Assembly (NCBI RefSeq): GCF_023715655.1
Contig: NZ_JAMBON010000006.1
Span: 1-64,000 of the forward strand
From: Oceanobacillus luteolus
Lineage (GTDB): Bacteria > Bacillota > Bacilli > Bacillales > Amphibacillaceae
Reading direction: 5' to 3'
DNA: 64,000 bases
Position numbers and translations under genes: made by a program. The notes beneath the pieces are model-generated. The model was not told the DNA's origin and did no database searches. It worked only from the letters and a program-made list of their open reading frames with translations. Positions 25,967 to 34,407 of this stretch are shown here, piece after piece (the first letter of the stretch is position 1; the number at the start of each line of letters is the position of its first letter).

Positions 25967-27193
25967 TTAATTAATAATATCCTCAGATGGTCCAAATATT
26001 TCAAAGTGGATATCCGTTTCAGCAACACCATAGTCTTTCAACATAAGATAAGCCGCACGCATAAATCCTTTAGGTCCACAGAAATAGTAAGCAGCATCAG
26101 GACCAGGTAGGACGGTTGAGAGCCATTCGGCATCTATGTGTCCTTTTTTATCATATTGATCATTTTCTTGAGGGGAAGCATATATCGTATAGTTAATGAC
26201 GTTTTTATGAGCTTCAGTAATTTCTTTCACGCGGTCTTTCATCGCATGAACGTTACCGGAATTGGCTGCATGGATATAAATCACTTTACGATCCGGTTGT
26301 TCCTCGATGACTGATTCCAGCATACTCATCATCGGAGTAAGTCCAACCCCGCCACTCAGCAATACTAATGGCCTCGTATCTTTTTGATCTAACACAAACT
26401 CTCCAGCTGGAGCACTGATTGGTAGAATACTGCCTTCTTGAACCTTTTCATGCAAGAATGTAGAAACAATTCCTGCCGGATGTTCTGAAGTAGCATCTTC
26501 GCGTTTGACACTAATACGATAGTAGCCTTCACCAGGTGCACAAGATAAGCTGTATTGACGCATATGAGTGTATGGTTCGCCTTCAATTTCAGCTTTTACC
26601 GTAATATATTGTCCAGGCTCGTATGAAGGGAAAGGATTATCATCGGCCGGTTCTAAATAGAATGATGTAATTACATCACTTTCCACTACTTTTTTCGTCA
26701 CTTTAAAGTCACGGAAATCGACCCATCCTCCAGTCCTATTTTTCGTTTCCTCGTACATTTCTTTTTCGACAGAAATAAAGACTTCAGCGATGACTCCGTA
26801 TGCTTTTTCCCACGCCTGGATGATTTCCTCAGTAGCTGCATCTCCCAGTACATCTTTAATAGCAAGTAATAAATGTTTACCAACAATCGGATACTGTTCT
26901 GGTTTGATATTTAAACTTTTATGCTTATGGGCGATGGATACAACTTTTGGTAAAATCGCTTCCAAATTGTCGATATGTGCAGCAGCTGCATATACCGTAT
27001 TCGCAAGCGCACGTGGTTGCTTTCCCTCGCGTTGATTCGTTTGGTTAAACACATTTTTCAATTCGGGGTGGTTTTCAAACATTAATTGATAGAATCGTTT
27101 AGTGATTTTCTCTCCATGTTCCTTTAATACTGGAACGGTTGCCTTAATAATTGTTCTTGTTTGTTCATCTAAACCTCTCGTAGCAGTTGTCAT
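25967..27193 (-). CDS. hmp: Flavohemoprotein (nitric oxide dioxygenase)
   Basis: Hmp uses O2 and NAD(P)H to turn nitric oxide into nitrate. The 408-residue protein has an N-terminal globin domain (about 1-140, with the proximal region SIAHKHKSLNI), an FAD-binding ferredoxin-reductase domain (about 150-260, MRQYSLS) and a C-terminal NAD domain (about 265-408, LLSGGVGLTPM). The length is exactly typical. ATG 27193 follows AAAGGAGTGC. It is divergent from nsrR, with an NsrR-type palindrome between promoter and start, so NO should induce it. Confidence 0.96.
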   Translation of the reverse strand: MTTATRGLDEQTRTIIKATVPVLKEHGEKITKRFYQLMFENHPELKNVFNQTNQREGKQPRALANTVYAAAAHIDNLEAILPKVVSIAHKHKSLNIKPEQYPIVGKHLLLAIKDVLGDAATEEIIQAWEKAYGVIAEVFISVEKEMYEETKNRTGGWVDFRDFKVTKKVVESDVITSFYLEPADDNPFPSYEPGQYITVKAEIEGEPYTHMRQYSLSCAPGEGYYRISVKREDATSEHPAGIVSTFLHEKVQEGSILPISAPAGEFVLDQKDTRPLVLLSGGVGLTPMMSMLESVIEEQPDRKVIYIHAANSGNVHAMKDRVKEITEAHKNVINYTIYASPQENDQYDKKGHIDAEWLSTVLPGPDAAYYFCGPKGFMRAAYLMLKDYGVAETDIHFEIFGPSEDIIN

Positions 27194-27219
27194 ATGTCAA
27201 GCACTCCTTTTGAAAAATT

Positions 27220-27244
27220 AAAGATGTATTTTAAATACATCTTT
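27220..27244. promoter_or_regulatory. NsrR operator
   Basis: A perfect palindrome of 12 + 1 + 12 bases: AAAGATGTATTT, T, AAATACATCTTT. It matches the NsrR site known for Bacillus subtilis hmp and lies just downstream of the hmp -10 box. Confidence 0.85.
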
Positions 27245-27246
27245 AT

Positions 27247-27274
27247 TGTATATTTAATTTAAACACTATCGCAA
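27247..27274 (-). promoter_or_regulatory. hmp promoter
   Basis: On the minus strand TTGCGA (27274-27269), 16 bases, then TATACA (27252-27247). The NsrR palindrome starts 3 bases further on, over the start site. Confidence 0.55.
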
Positions 27275-27344
27275 TAGTAAAAATCTAAATTATGTTACAG
27301 ATTTTCAACATAAATTTTATAAATTAAAATTGGACGGTAATCGC

Positions 27345-27374
27345 TTCAAACGAATATACGTTCCGTGGTATAAT
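27345..27374 (+). promoter_or_regulatory. nsrR promoter
   Basis: TTCAAA (27345-27350), 18 bases, TATAAT (27369-27374). Transcript leads into nsrR and probably topB. Confidence 0.5.
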
Positions 27375-27463
27375 AAAGGCTAACGTAATGTTTCGTAGGT
27401 ATGATTTGGTAATTTGACGTTTGCACAGATAAATTTTGAAGTAAAAAAAAGAGGAGAAAGTAA

Positions 27464-27913
27464 ATGAATTTAAAGAAGTATACAGATTATGGCCTTAGGG
27501 TCCTTCTGTTTGCCGGCTTGAAATCGGATGGAGAACTTGCGAGCATTAAAGAAATCTCAGAAGTATACGATATTTCTACACATCATCTTGGAAAAATTGT
27601 ACATGAACTGAACAAGCTAGGATTGCTTGAAACGATAAGAGGAAGAAATGGAGGTATCCGATTAGCGAAACCTCCCGAAGAAATAAATGTCGGACTTGTT
27701 GTACGCCAACTTGAAGATGACTTTGCTTTATTCGAATGTTTTGATAGAGGTCAAAATCATTGTGTGATTTCACCGGGATGCACATTGAAGCATGTTGTGA
27801 ATAAAGCGCTGCATGCATTTTTTAAAGTGTTGGATGAATATACGTTGAAAGATTTGATCCACAATGAAAATGAACTTAAGGAATTGATGGGGATCAACAG
27901 ATTAAGAGAGTAG
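27464..27913 (+). CDS. nsrR: Rrf2-family NO-sensing repressor
   Basis: The 149-residue protein has the Rrf2 winged helix (LKKYTDYGLRVLLFAGL, then STHHLGKIVHELNKLGL) and three cysteines, C92, C100 and C106, in the spacing of the NsrR [4Fe-4S] cluster. NO damages the cluster and releases the DNA. Gene order with hmp and the palindrome at 27220 support NsrR over IscR. ATG follows GAGGAGAAAGTAA. TopB begins 19 bases downstream, so the two may be cotranscribed. Confidence 0.93.
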   Translation: MNLKKYTDYGLRVLLFAGLKSDGELASIKEISEVYDISTHHLGKIVHELNKLGLLETIRGRNGGIRLAKPPEEINVGLVVRQLEDDFALFECFDRGQNHCVISPGCTLKHVVNKALHAFFKVLDEYTLKDLIHNENELKELMGINRLRE

Positions 27914-27932
27914 TAGATGAGGAGGGGTATCT

Positions 27933-30107
27933 ATGGGGATAAAATTAATTCTCGCAGAAAAACCATCGGTCGCAAAGAACATTGCTGATGCATTAAACAT
28001 TAAAACGAAGAAAGATGGCTATTATGCTGGTAACGGTTATTTAATTACGTGGGCTTTTGGTCATTTGGTAGAATTATATGACGCAAAAGATTACGAACCA
28101 AAGATGCAGCGTTGGCGCATGAATTACTTTCCTTTTATTCCTGAGACATTCAAGTACAAAGTGAAAAGCAACCCACGTAATCGGCAGTCTGCCGATGCTG
28201 GTGCCGCTAAGCAATTGAGGGTCATTGAAAAATTAATCAACAATCCGGAAGTGGAAAGTATTATTTCAGCATGTGATTATGACCGGGAAGGACAGCTGAT
28301 AGGGGATAGTATCATTTATCGCGGAGGAAAGCGTCCCGGGAAACCGGTATACCGTTTACTGCTTAATGAATGGACGCCGAATGAAGTGCAGACTGGATTG
28401 AATAAATTAAAACAAAATGATGAAATGAAGCCACTCCGAGATGCGGGAATCAGTAGGCAGTGGGCGGATTGGGTAATAGGGATCAACTTGACCTCCGTCA
28501 CTACTTTAAAATATCAAAAAGGCAGTGGACAGGCGTTGAATGTTGGGCGGGTACTTCTTCCCACATTAAAAATCATTTATGACCGAGATAAAGAAATAGA
28601 AAACTTTAAGCCAGAAGATTATTATAAGCTGGTTGCGGTTTTTGAAACGGAAAAAGAAGATACGTATGAAGGAACCTATATAGTCGGGAAAGAAGACAAG
28701 TTTAAAAATAAAGCAGAACTGGAAAGAATACAGTCGGCGGTTGAAAACAAATCTGGTGTCGTCACCGATAAAAAGGTGGAAAAGAAAAAGGAATTCCCAC
28801 CATTTCTCTTCAATCTATCTAATCTCCAAGGGTTTATCACCAACAAATATCAAGGCTGGACTTCTGATAAAGTTCTTAAAGTTGCCCAATCCTTATACGA
28901 GAAGAAATTGATTACGTATCCCCGGACTTCCAGTATCGCATTGGAAGAAAGTTTGGTTGGAAAGACGGCACATGTTTTAAAAATCCATAGTGAGGATTTA
29001 CCTTATAAAGATGAGATTAAATTTATGAAGACAAGGCGGATTTTTAATAACGCAAAGGTTGAAAGCCATAGCGCCATTATTCCAACATATTTAAAACCGA
29101 AGCGATTGACCACTGACGAGAACATCGTATTTCAGGCAATAAAAAACCGTTTTATCATGCAATTTATGCCAATCGCTGAGTATGAAGAGACGAAACTGAC
29201 GACAAAAGTATCAAATGCACCCATTGATGGAGTCTTTATGACTAAAGGAAGAGTGCAGCTCATAGAAGGTTGGAAAAAGGTGGAGAGTATCCAATCGAAG
29301 GATGTCTTATTGCCAAGGGTTGAGGTAAATGAACAAGTGACCATTGCAGAAACCAAATTGACCGATCATGTAACTAAACCACCGAAACAACATACGGAAA
29401 GAACGCTCCTTCGAGTGATGGAGACCTGCGGTAAAAATATAAAAGATGATAGTGAACTGGATGAGGAATTGCTCGGGAGTATCCTGACAGGATTCAGCAT
29501 AGGTACACCTGCAACAAGGGCTGAAACTATTAAAAAGTTAAAGGATATTGGCTACATTACTGCGAAAGGAAAAAATCTTCAATGCACCGAGCTTGGCAGA
29601 AGAATGGTTGAAACATTTCCGGTGAAGAGTTTGTTTGATTTGGAATTTACGGGACGACTGGAAAAGGGGCTATCCGATATTCAGAAAGGGGAAGCCACGA
29701 GGAAAGACTTTCTCTCGCTTATTTTCCAGTTTACGAAGGATGCAGTGGAGACAATCAAACAGGATGAGGAGAAAACAATCCACGAGGTGACTAAACAAAA
29801 AGCTACAAATGAAGTGTTAGGAACCTGCCCTGCTTGTGGTGGAGAAGTGGCCGACAATTATAAAGCATTCAGCTGTAAAAATTGGAAGGACGGCTGTAAA
29901 TTTGCGATTTGGAAAAATGATAAATTCTTAGCGACGATGCGGAAGAAACCGACAAAAACAATGGTCAAGCAAATCTTAAAGAATAACCAAACGTATGTTA
30001 AGGGACTTACAAGCAGGAATGGCAAGAAGTTTAATGCATATCTGTCTTATAAAAAGAAAGAGGGTACGGAGTACTATAGCTGGGAAATGGAATTTAATAA
30101 AAAATGA
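27933..30107 (+). CDS. topB: DNA topoisomerase III
   Basis: A type IA topoisomerase that relaxes and decatenates DNA. The 724-residue protein starts with a TOPRIM domain (ILAEKPSVAKNIADAL; DYDREGQLIG holds the acidic residues), then the cleavage domain with the active tyrosine at about residue 329 in LITYPRTSS. A single zinc-finger (CPACGG...C...C, about 630-660) and a short basic tail end the protein. Length agrees with Bacillus subtilis TopB. GAGGAGGGG precedes the ATG. It follows nsrR closely. No terminator recognised behind it. Confidence 0.95.
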   Translation: MGIKLILAEKPSVAKNIADALNIKTKKDGYYAGNGYLITWAFGHLVELYDAKDYEPKMQRWRMNYFPFIPETFKYKVKSNPRNRQSADAGAAKQLRVIEKLINNPEVESIISACDYDREGQLIGDSIIYRGGKRPGKPVYRLLLNEWTPNEVQTGLNKLKQNDEMKPLRDAGISRQWADWVIGINLTSVTTLKYQKGSGQALNVGRVLLPTLKIIYDRDKEIENFKPEDYYKLVAVFETEKEDTYEGTYIVGKEDKFKNKAELERIQSAVENKSGVVTDKKVEKKKEFPPFLFNLSNLQGFITNKYQGWTSDKVLKVAQSLYEKKLITYPRTSSIALEESLVGKTAHVLKIHSEDLPYKDEIKFMKTRRIFNNAKVESHSAIIPTYLKPKRLTTDENIVFQAIKNRFIMQFMPIAEYEETKLTTKVSNAPIDGVFMTKGRVQLIEGWKKVESIQSKDVLLPRVEVNEQVTIAETKLTDHVTKPPKQHTERTLLRVMETCGKNIKDDSELDEELLGSILTGFSIGTPATRAETIKKLKDIGYITAKGKNLQCTELGRRMVETFPVKSLFDLEFTGRLEKGLSDIQKGEATRKDFLSLIFQFTKDAVETIKQDEEKTIHEVTKQKATNEVLGTCPACGGEVADNYKAFSCKNWKDGCKFAIWKNDKFLATMRKKPTKTMVKQILKNNQTYVKGLTSRNGKKFNAYLSYKKKEGTEYYSWEMEFNKK

Positions 30108-30246
30108 GCTAGAGGGCTGACGAAATTTATCATAAAATGATGAGAATAGGAATATTTTCTTAAAAACCATTGAAAAACCTCCTACTATAAGCTTACAATA
30201 GTTATAAAATATAAGCTGGAAAGATATAGTAAGGAGGGTAAGTGAG

Positions 30247-30969
30247 TTGAAGTCAAAAAAGCTCATCATTATTAACATCCTTGTATTTTTCATCTTCGTT
30301 AGTGTTGTGGGCATGGGAATTTACCAAGCGAACGCCAATCGCGATGAATTCGGAAAAATAGAAAGTAAAGATGTTGGAAATGAAGATCAGATGATAGAAG
30401 AAGAGAAAGAAGCAGAGGAATTAGAAATTGTCGAGAAAGAAATGAAGAATGAAGGACCTCAAGAGATTGTTGAAAAAGAAACGTTAAGTGCATTAGTATT
30501 GAAAGATAAAGAGAAGTTTGTTCTCCCTACAGGAAATGAAACAGATGATATTCTAATAGAAAGTTTAGAAGAAGCTGAAGAAGAAGGGGAAAGTAACGTA
30601 GATAAAAGTATTGAAAGCTCATCATCCAGTGGAACAGTGTCAACATCTAATAATATTGGTAATATTTCAAAAAAATCTAGTGAAAAAAATGAGTCAAAAA
30701 ACAAGCCGTCGGATAAAGACACTCAAAGCGAGCGAAAGTCAAATACAAATAAACCAAAATCACCAGCAACTCCTAGGCCACCTAAGCAAACTAAACCAGT
30801 AGAACAGCCTAAGGTGCCGAAAGAATCAAAAGAACCAGAAAAGCCTGTCGTAACAGACCCTGAACCAGAACCAGAAAAACCCGTAGAGAAAGAGCCTGAA
30901 CCGGAACCACCGGTTGAAGAAGAACCTGATCCAGGTGATAAAAAGGGAGGACTCCATAATAATGAATGA
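30247..30969 (+). CDS. Single-pass protein with acidic Pro/Glu-rich tail
   Basis: I do not recognise this 240-residue protein. It has one N-terminal membrane helix (about residues 5-26), then a highly charged Glu/Lys region, a Ser/Asn/Lys-rich stretch and a C-terminal PEPEPEKP-type repeat. The low-complexity outside part resembles wall-spanning spacers. The start is TTG 30247, about 8 bases after AAGGAGGG; no ATG is nearby. It stands between topB and the NADH dehydrogenase gene, with no clear terminator after it. Confidence 0.6.
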   Translation: MKSKKLIIINILVFFIFVSVVGMGIYQANANRDEFGKIESKDVGNEDQMIEEEKEAEELEIVEKEMKNEGPQEIVEKETLSALVLKDKEKFVLPTGNETDDILIESLEEAEEEGESNVDKSIESSSSSGTVSTSNNIGNISKKSSEKNESKNKPSDKDTQSERKSNTNKPKSPATPRPPKQTKPVEQPKVPKESKEPEKPVVTDPEPEPEKPVEKEPEPEPPVEEEPDPGDKKGGLHNNE

Positions 30970-30996
30970 ACATAAAAAATTATCCTCCTTAACAAC

Positions 30997-31010
30997 TTAA
31001 AACGTTTACA
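30997..31010. promoter_or_regulatory. Possible cre-like site before NDH-2 gene
   Basis: TTAAAACGTTTACA fits most positions of the CcpA site consensus (AA-CG core and final CA) but misses the G at the third position. It lies upstream of the putative promoter at 31034. Confidence 0.3.
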
Positions 31011-31033
31011 TTTATAGCTTAATGAATTAAAGT

Positions 31034-31063
31034 TTGCTATCATTGTATAGTAAGTTATATGAT
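31034..31063 (+). promoter_or_regulatory. Candidate promoter of the NDH-2 gene
   Basis: TTGCTA (31034-31039), 18 bases, TATGAT (31058-31063), giving a leader of about 90 bases. Confidence 0.4.
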
Positions 31064-31163
31064 TATGAGTAGAAGCGTTCTTTCTCTACATATGTCATAT
31101 GAAAATAGAAAAATCGCTAATACTATAACTACAGAAAAAATCAAAAGGGATGGTGTAATTCCA

Positions 31164-32372
31164 ATGAACAAACCCAAAATCGTTGTCTTGGGCGCAGGCT
31201 ATGCCGGATTGACGGCTACGAGAAAATTAGCTCAAAAACTGTCGCCTGAAGAAGCAGAGATAGTATTAATCAACAAGCATAATTACCATTACGAAGCAAC
31301 TTGGTTACATGAAGTCGCAGCTGGTACGATCAATCACAACCAAGCACGCTATATGATTTCTGACGTTGTTAACCCGAAACGTGTACGTTTAATTTATGAT
31401 ACAGTTGTTGAAATTAAACAAGAAGAACAGCGTGTTGTTTTAGAGAACAGTGAAGTTGAATATGATTATCTTGTCGTTGCCTTAGGATGGGTAACAAACA
31501 CGTTTGGTATTAAAGGAATGGAAGAAAATGCATTCTTCATTCAAGATATCGATAGTTCCCGTGTAATTCGCGAGCATATTGAATACAAATTCGCACAATA
31601 TAGCAGTGGAGAATCTACTGACGAAAGTGACTTGACGGTATTAGTTGGTGGAGGTGGATTCACCGGTATTGAATTCGTTGGTGAATTAGCTGAAAAGATT
31701 CCTGAGCTATGTAAGAAATATGATATTCCACGCAATAAGGCAAGAATTATTAACGTAGAAGCGGCGCCATCTATCCTTCCAGTATTTGATGATGACCTTG
31801 TAGCTTATGCGAAAGAATCTCTAGAGGACCGTGGTGTCGAATTCCGGATCGGAGCAGCAATCTCTGAATGTACTCCAGAAGGTTTCGTTGTTGGGGACGA
31901 TAAAGAATTGATTAAAGCAGGTACAAGTGTATGGACAGGTGGAGTTATGGGTAGTCCGGTACTTGAAAAATCAGGTTTTGAAGTCTTTAGAGGTAAAGTA
32001 AACGTAGATCCAGATCTTCGTGTGCCTGGCTCTGAGAATGTGTTCATTATCGGTGATTGTTCATGGACAATGAACCAAGAAACAGGCAAGCCTTATCCAC
32101 CAACAGGCCAGTTGGCAACTCAAGAAGGTGCTTATGTGGGAGAAGCTCTTAAGAATCTCTTATATGGCCAACCACTTAATGGTTTTGTCTATATTGATAG
32201 AGGTACAGTTGCTTCACTAGGTTTCTCTGATGGAATTGGAAATATCCTATCAGGAACTAAATTGAGAGGTAAAGCAGCTGCAGCAATGAAGAAAGTTGTA
32301 GACGACCGTGCACTTCTGACAGTCGGGGGACCAAAAGCATTACTTAAAAAAGGTAAATTCCGTCCGTTTTAA
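31164..32372 (+). CDS. Type II NADH dehydrogenase (NDH-2)
   Basis: A single-subunit, non-pumping NADH:menaquinone oxidoreductase at the inner face of the membrane. The 402-residue protein has the FAD-binding GxGxxG motif at the N-terminus (VVLGAGYAGL) and the NADH-binding second one (VLVGGGGFTGIEFVGELAE), plus IIGDCSW for FAD. It matches YumB/Ndh of Bacillus in length. I chose ATG 31164, downstream of AAAGGGATGG; a longer reading to 31059 has no ribosome site and starts with non-conserved residues. A 32-residue membrane peptide follows in the same transcript. Confidence 0.9.
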   Translation: MNKPKIVVLGAGYAGLTATRKLAQKLSPEEAEIVLINKHNYHYEATWLHEVAAGTINHNQARYMISDVVNPKRVRLIYDTVVEIKQEEQRVVLENSEVEYDYLVVALGWVTNTFGIKGMEENAFFIQDIDSSRVIREHIEYKFAQYSSGESTDESDLTVLVGGGGFTGIEFVGELAEKIPELCKKYDIPRNKARIINVEAAPSILPVFDDDLVAYAKESLEDRGVEFRIGAAISECTPEGFVVGDDKELIKAGTSVWTGGVMGSPVLEKSGFEVFRGKVNVDPDLRVPGSENVFIIGDCSWTMNQETGKPYPPTGQLATQEGAYVGEALKNLLYGQPLNGFVYIDRGTVASLGFSDGIGNILSGTKLRGKAAAAMKKVVDDRALLTVGGPKALLKKGKFRPF

Positions 32373-32424
32373 ATTGAATTTCTACTGAAAGTCCAATAAT
32401 AAAGGAAAGAGGAGTAGATAATCC

Positions 32425-32523
32425 ATGAAAAGAATTTGCAACCTTTTATTGCTACTAGCTGCAGCGGTGGTAGGATACCGAGTAGTGAGCGACATGATGG
32501 AAGATTCAAGAGACTTCCGTTAA
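32425..32523 (+). CDS. 32-residue membrane peptide after NDH-2
   Basis: A short gene with a strong ribosome site (AAAGGAAAGAGGAG) 10 bases before its ATG. The peptide has a basic start (MKRICN), a hydrophobic stretch of about 15 residues (LLLLLAAAVVGY) and an acidic tail (DMMEDSRDF). It lies 52 bases after the NADH dehydrogenase gene and directly before a terminator, so the two share a transcript. A small partner or stabiliser of NDH-2 is possible, but no function is known to me. Confidence 0.6.
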   Translation: MKRICNLLLLLAAAVVGYRVVSDMMEDSRDFR

Positions 32524-32535
32524 TACAATGAGTTT

Positions 32536-32576
32536 AAAAGTCATCTGATTTGATAAATCAGATGACTTTTTTAATT
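32536..32576 (+). terminator. Terminator of the NDH-2 unit
   Basis: AAAAGTCATCTGATTT pairs with AAATCAGATGACTTTT around GAT, then more T. Confidence 0.9.
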
Positions 32577-32642
32577 TGCTCTGACATGGTAATGAGGTAT
32601 GTAATTATTCGAACTTAGCCATATTAAAACAGAGGTGATTCC

Positions 32643-33512
32643 ATGCGTCACATGTTCATATGTTTTCTGCTTACTCTTTTTTTAAATTGCATTATTTTCA
32701 TTCCGACGGATGTGAAATCTGAACAAAAAACGATTTTCCTTCAACAGGAGGAACTTAAATCTTATGCTCTTACCGAGTGGGAGCAAGGCTACATCAATTG
32801 GAATAAGTTAGATGAACTCTTGGAGCAATTACAAAGTGAAGTTAGTGAGCCTCCCAAAAATGCAACTTTAGGAGAAGGACTTCAAATAATAGAAGAAGAT
32901 AGTGGTGTGAGTCTGGACCGAGCTGCTTTTACCATCAATTTTCTCGAAGCTTTTTATAAAGGGGAAGACAGCAGTATTCAAGTACCGAAGAAAACAGTGT
33001 ATGCACGTGTAGATAAAGAAATGCTCAAGGAAATTACCCGGAAAAAACTTGGTTCGTATACGACATTTTATAATTCAACAAACAAAGAGCGATCTACGAA
33101 CATCATGTTATCAGCAAAAGCTATGCATGGAACTGTTATTTTTCCTGGAGAAGTGTTTTCGTTCAATAAAACGGTAGGTGAACGAACAGAAAAGAGAGGA
33201 TATAAAAAAGCCCCCGTAATTGTAAAAGGTGAATTTGCAGAAGATATTGGTGGAGGAATATGTCAAGTATCATCCACGCTTTTCAATGCCGTAGATTTAA
33301 GAGGAATTCAAATGATTGAACGATTTACACATAGCAGAAGTGTTCCTTATGTTCCGCCTGGTAGGGATGCGACGGTAAGTTGGTGGGGACCTGACTTTTC
33401 CTTTAAGAATTTATATAACGAACCGATTGTCATTACTGCGAGAGCAGCTTATGGGAGCTTGACCGTTGAAGTGTTTTCTTCAGAAACTGTAGAACACTTC
33501 CAAGATAAATAA
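32643..33512 (+). CDS. VanW-family secreted protein
   Basis: The 289-residue protein has a signal peptide (about residues 1-24) and a C-terminal VanW domain (about 145-275) with STNIMLSAKAMHGTVIFPGEVFSFN, split by family insert, and the signature DIGGGICQVSSTLFNA. VanW proteins accompany some vancomycin clusters and occur widely in Bacillus (YoaR); they are probably L,D-transpeptidase-related wall proteins, though activity is unproven. There are no van genes here, so glycopeptide resistance should not be inferred. ATG 32643 follows AGAGGTGATTCC. Single gene with its own terminator. Confidence 0.85.
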   Translation: MRHMFICFLLTLFLNCIIFIPTDVKSEQKTIFLQQEELKSYALTEWEQGYINWNKLDELLEQLQSEVSEPPKNATLGEGLQIIEEDSGVSLDRAAFTINFLEAFYKGEDSSIQVPKKTVYARVDKEMLKEITRKKLGSYTTFYNSTNKERSTNIMLSAKAMHGTVIFPGEVFSFNKTVGERTEKRGYKKAPVIVKGEFAEDIGGGICQVSSTLFNAVDLRGIQMIERFTHSRSVPYVPPGRDATVSWWGPDFSFKNLYNEPIVITARAAYGSLTVEVFSSETVEHFQDK

Positions 33513-33519
33513 ATTGAAA

Positions 33520-33557
33520 AGCAGCATTTCCCACCTTATGGGAAATGCTGTTTTTTC
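33520..33557 (+). terminator. vanW-like gene terminator
   Basis: AGCAGCATTTCCCA pairs with TGGGAAATGCTGT around CCTTA, then TTTTTTC. Confidence 0.9.
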
Positions 33558-33612
33558 TTGGTTAAGGCGTTGTTGATGAACGATTCATACAGCCTCAACA
33601 ACCAAATGATTA

Positions 33613-34146
33613 TTATTCTGCTTTATGAAGTTCAAGTTCAAAGTGGATTTTTACATCATCGGATACAAGTACTCCACCTGTTTCTACTGCAGCGTTCCAT
33701 GTCAACCCAAATTCTTTACGGCTGATTGTAGTCTCCCCACTGAATCCAGCAACAATTCCACCACTCATTGGGTCTTTACTTTGACCTTCAAACGTAACGT
33801 CAAGTGTTACTTGTTTCGTATGACCGTTCATAGTAAGGTCACCAGTCACATCGTATTCGTTAGATCCTCTGCCTTTAATATCTGTTGCAATAAATGTGAT
33901 CGTTGGATGCTCCTCCACATGGAAGAAATCTGCTGAACGAAGGTGATTGTCGCGATCTTCATTGCGCGTGTTGATACTTGCAGCATCAATTGTTACTTCA
34001 ATTTGAGCACCTGTTAAGTCCTCAACATCTGCAACAATATTTGCATCGAATTTGTCAAAAGTACCTTTTGCTTTTGAAATCATCATATGCTTTACTGTAA
34101 ATCCTACTTCACTATGTGCTAAATCTACTGTCCATTTTGTTGTCAT
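33613..34146 (-). CDS. YceI-family lipid-binding protein
   Basis: The 177-residue protein is a complete YceI lipocalin-like barrel that binds isoprenoid chains. Typical motifs are WTVDLAHSEVGFTVKHMMISK, GTF..F, DLTMNGHTKQVTLDV and FGLTWNAAVETGG. There is no signal peptide, so it is cytosolic, as in other Bacillaceae. I chose ATG 34146 with GGAGGG upstream; the TTG at 34161 overlaps that site. It is divergent from the oligoendopeptidase gene. The physiological ligand, perhaps a polyprenyl carrier or quinone, is unknown. Confidence 0.88.
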   Translation of the reverse strand: MTTKWTVDLAHSEVGFTVKHMMISKAKGTFDKFDANIVADVEDLTGAQIEVTIDAASINTRNEDRDNHLRSADFFHVEEHPTITFIATDIKGRGSNEYDVTGDLTMNGHTKQVTLDVTFEGQSKDPMSGGIVAGFSGETTISRKEFGLTWNAAVETGGVLVSDDVKIHFELELHKAE

Positions 34147-34407
34147 GGTAAATCCCTCCAAAATATTTATTAAGTTAAAGTTTCCTTACGTGACTTACTT
34201 TATGTTACTTAGTATAAAATAATAATTCTATGATGTCAAGTGTTCTTAATTAAAATTAACTTATTTAAAATTAAATTTACAATCAAGTACTCTTACCATT
34301 CATTTACCACAATTTGTAAATGATTAATCGTTATTAAAAAGGATTTTAATAATGAAATACTTCAAATACTTCGTTATAATGAGGAAAATAGAAAGGGGAG
34401 AGATTAC

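Noticed and set aside
32643-33512. Vancomycin resistance from the VanW-domain gene
   Set aside because: VanW proteins are widespread in Bacilli; vanH/A/X/R/S are absent nearby, so no resistance is implied.
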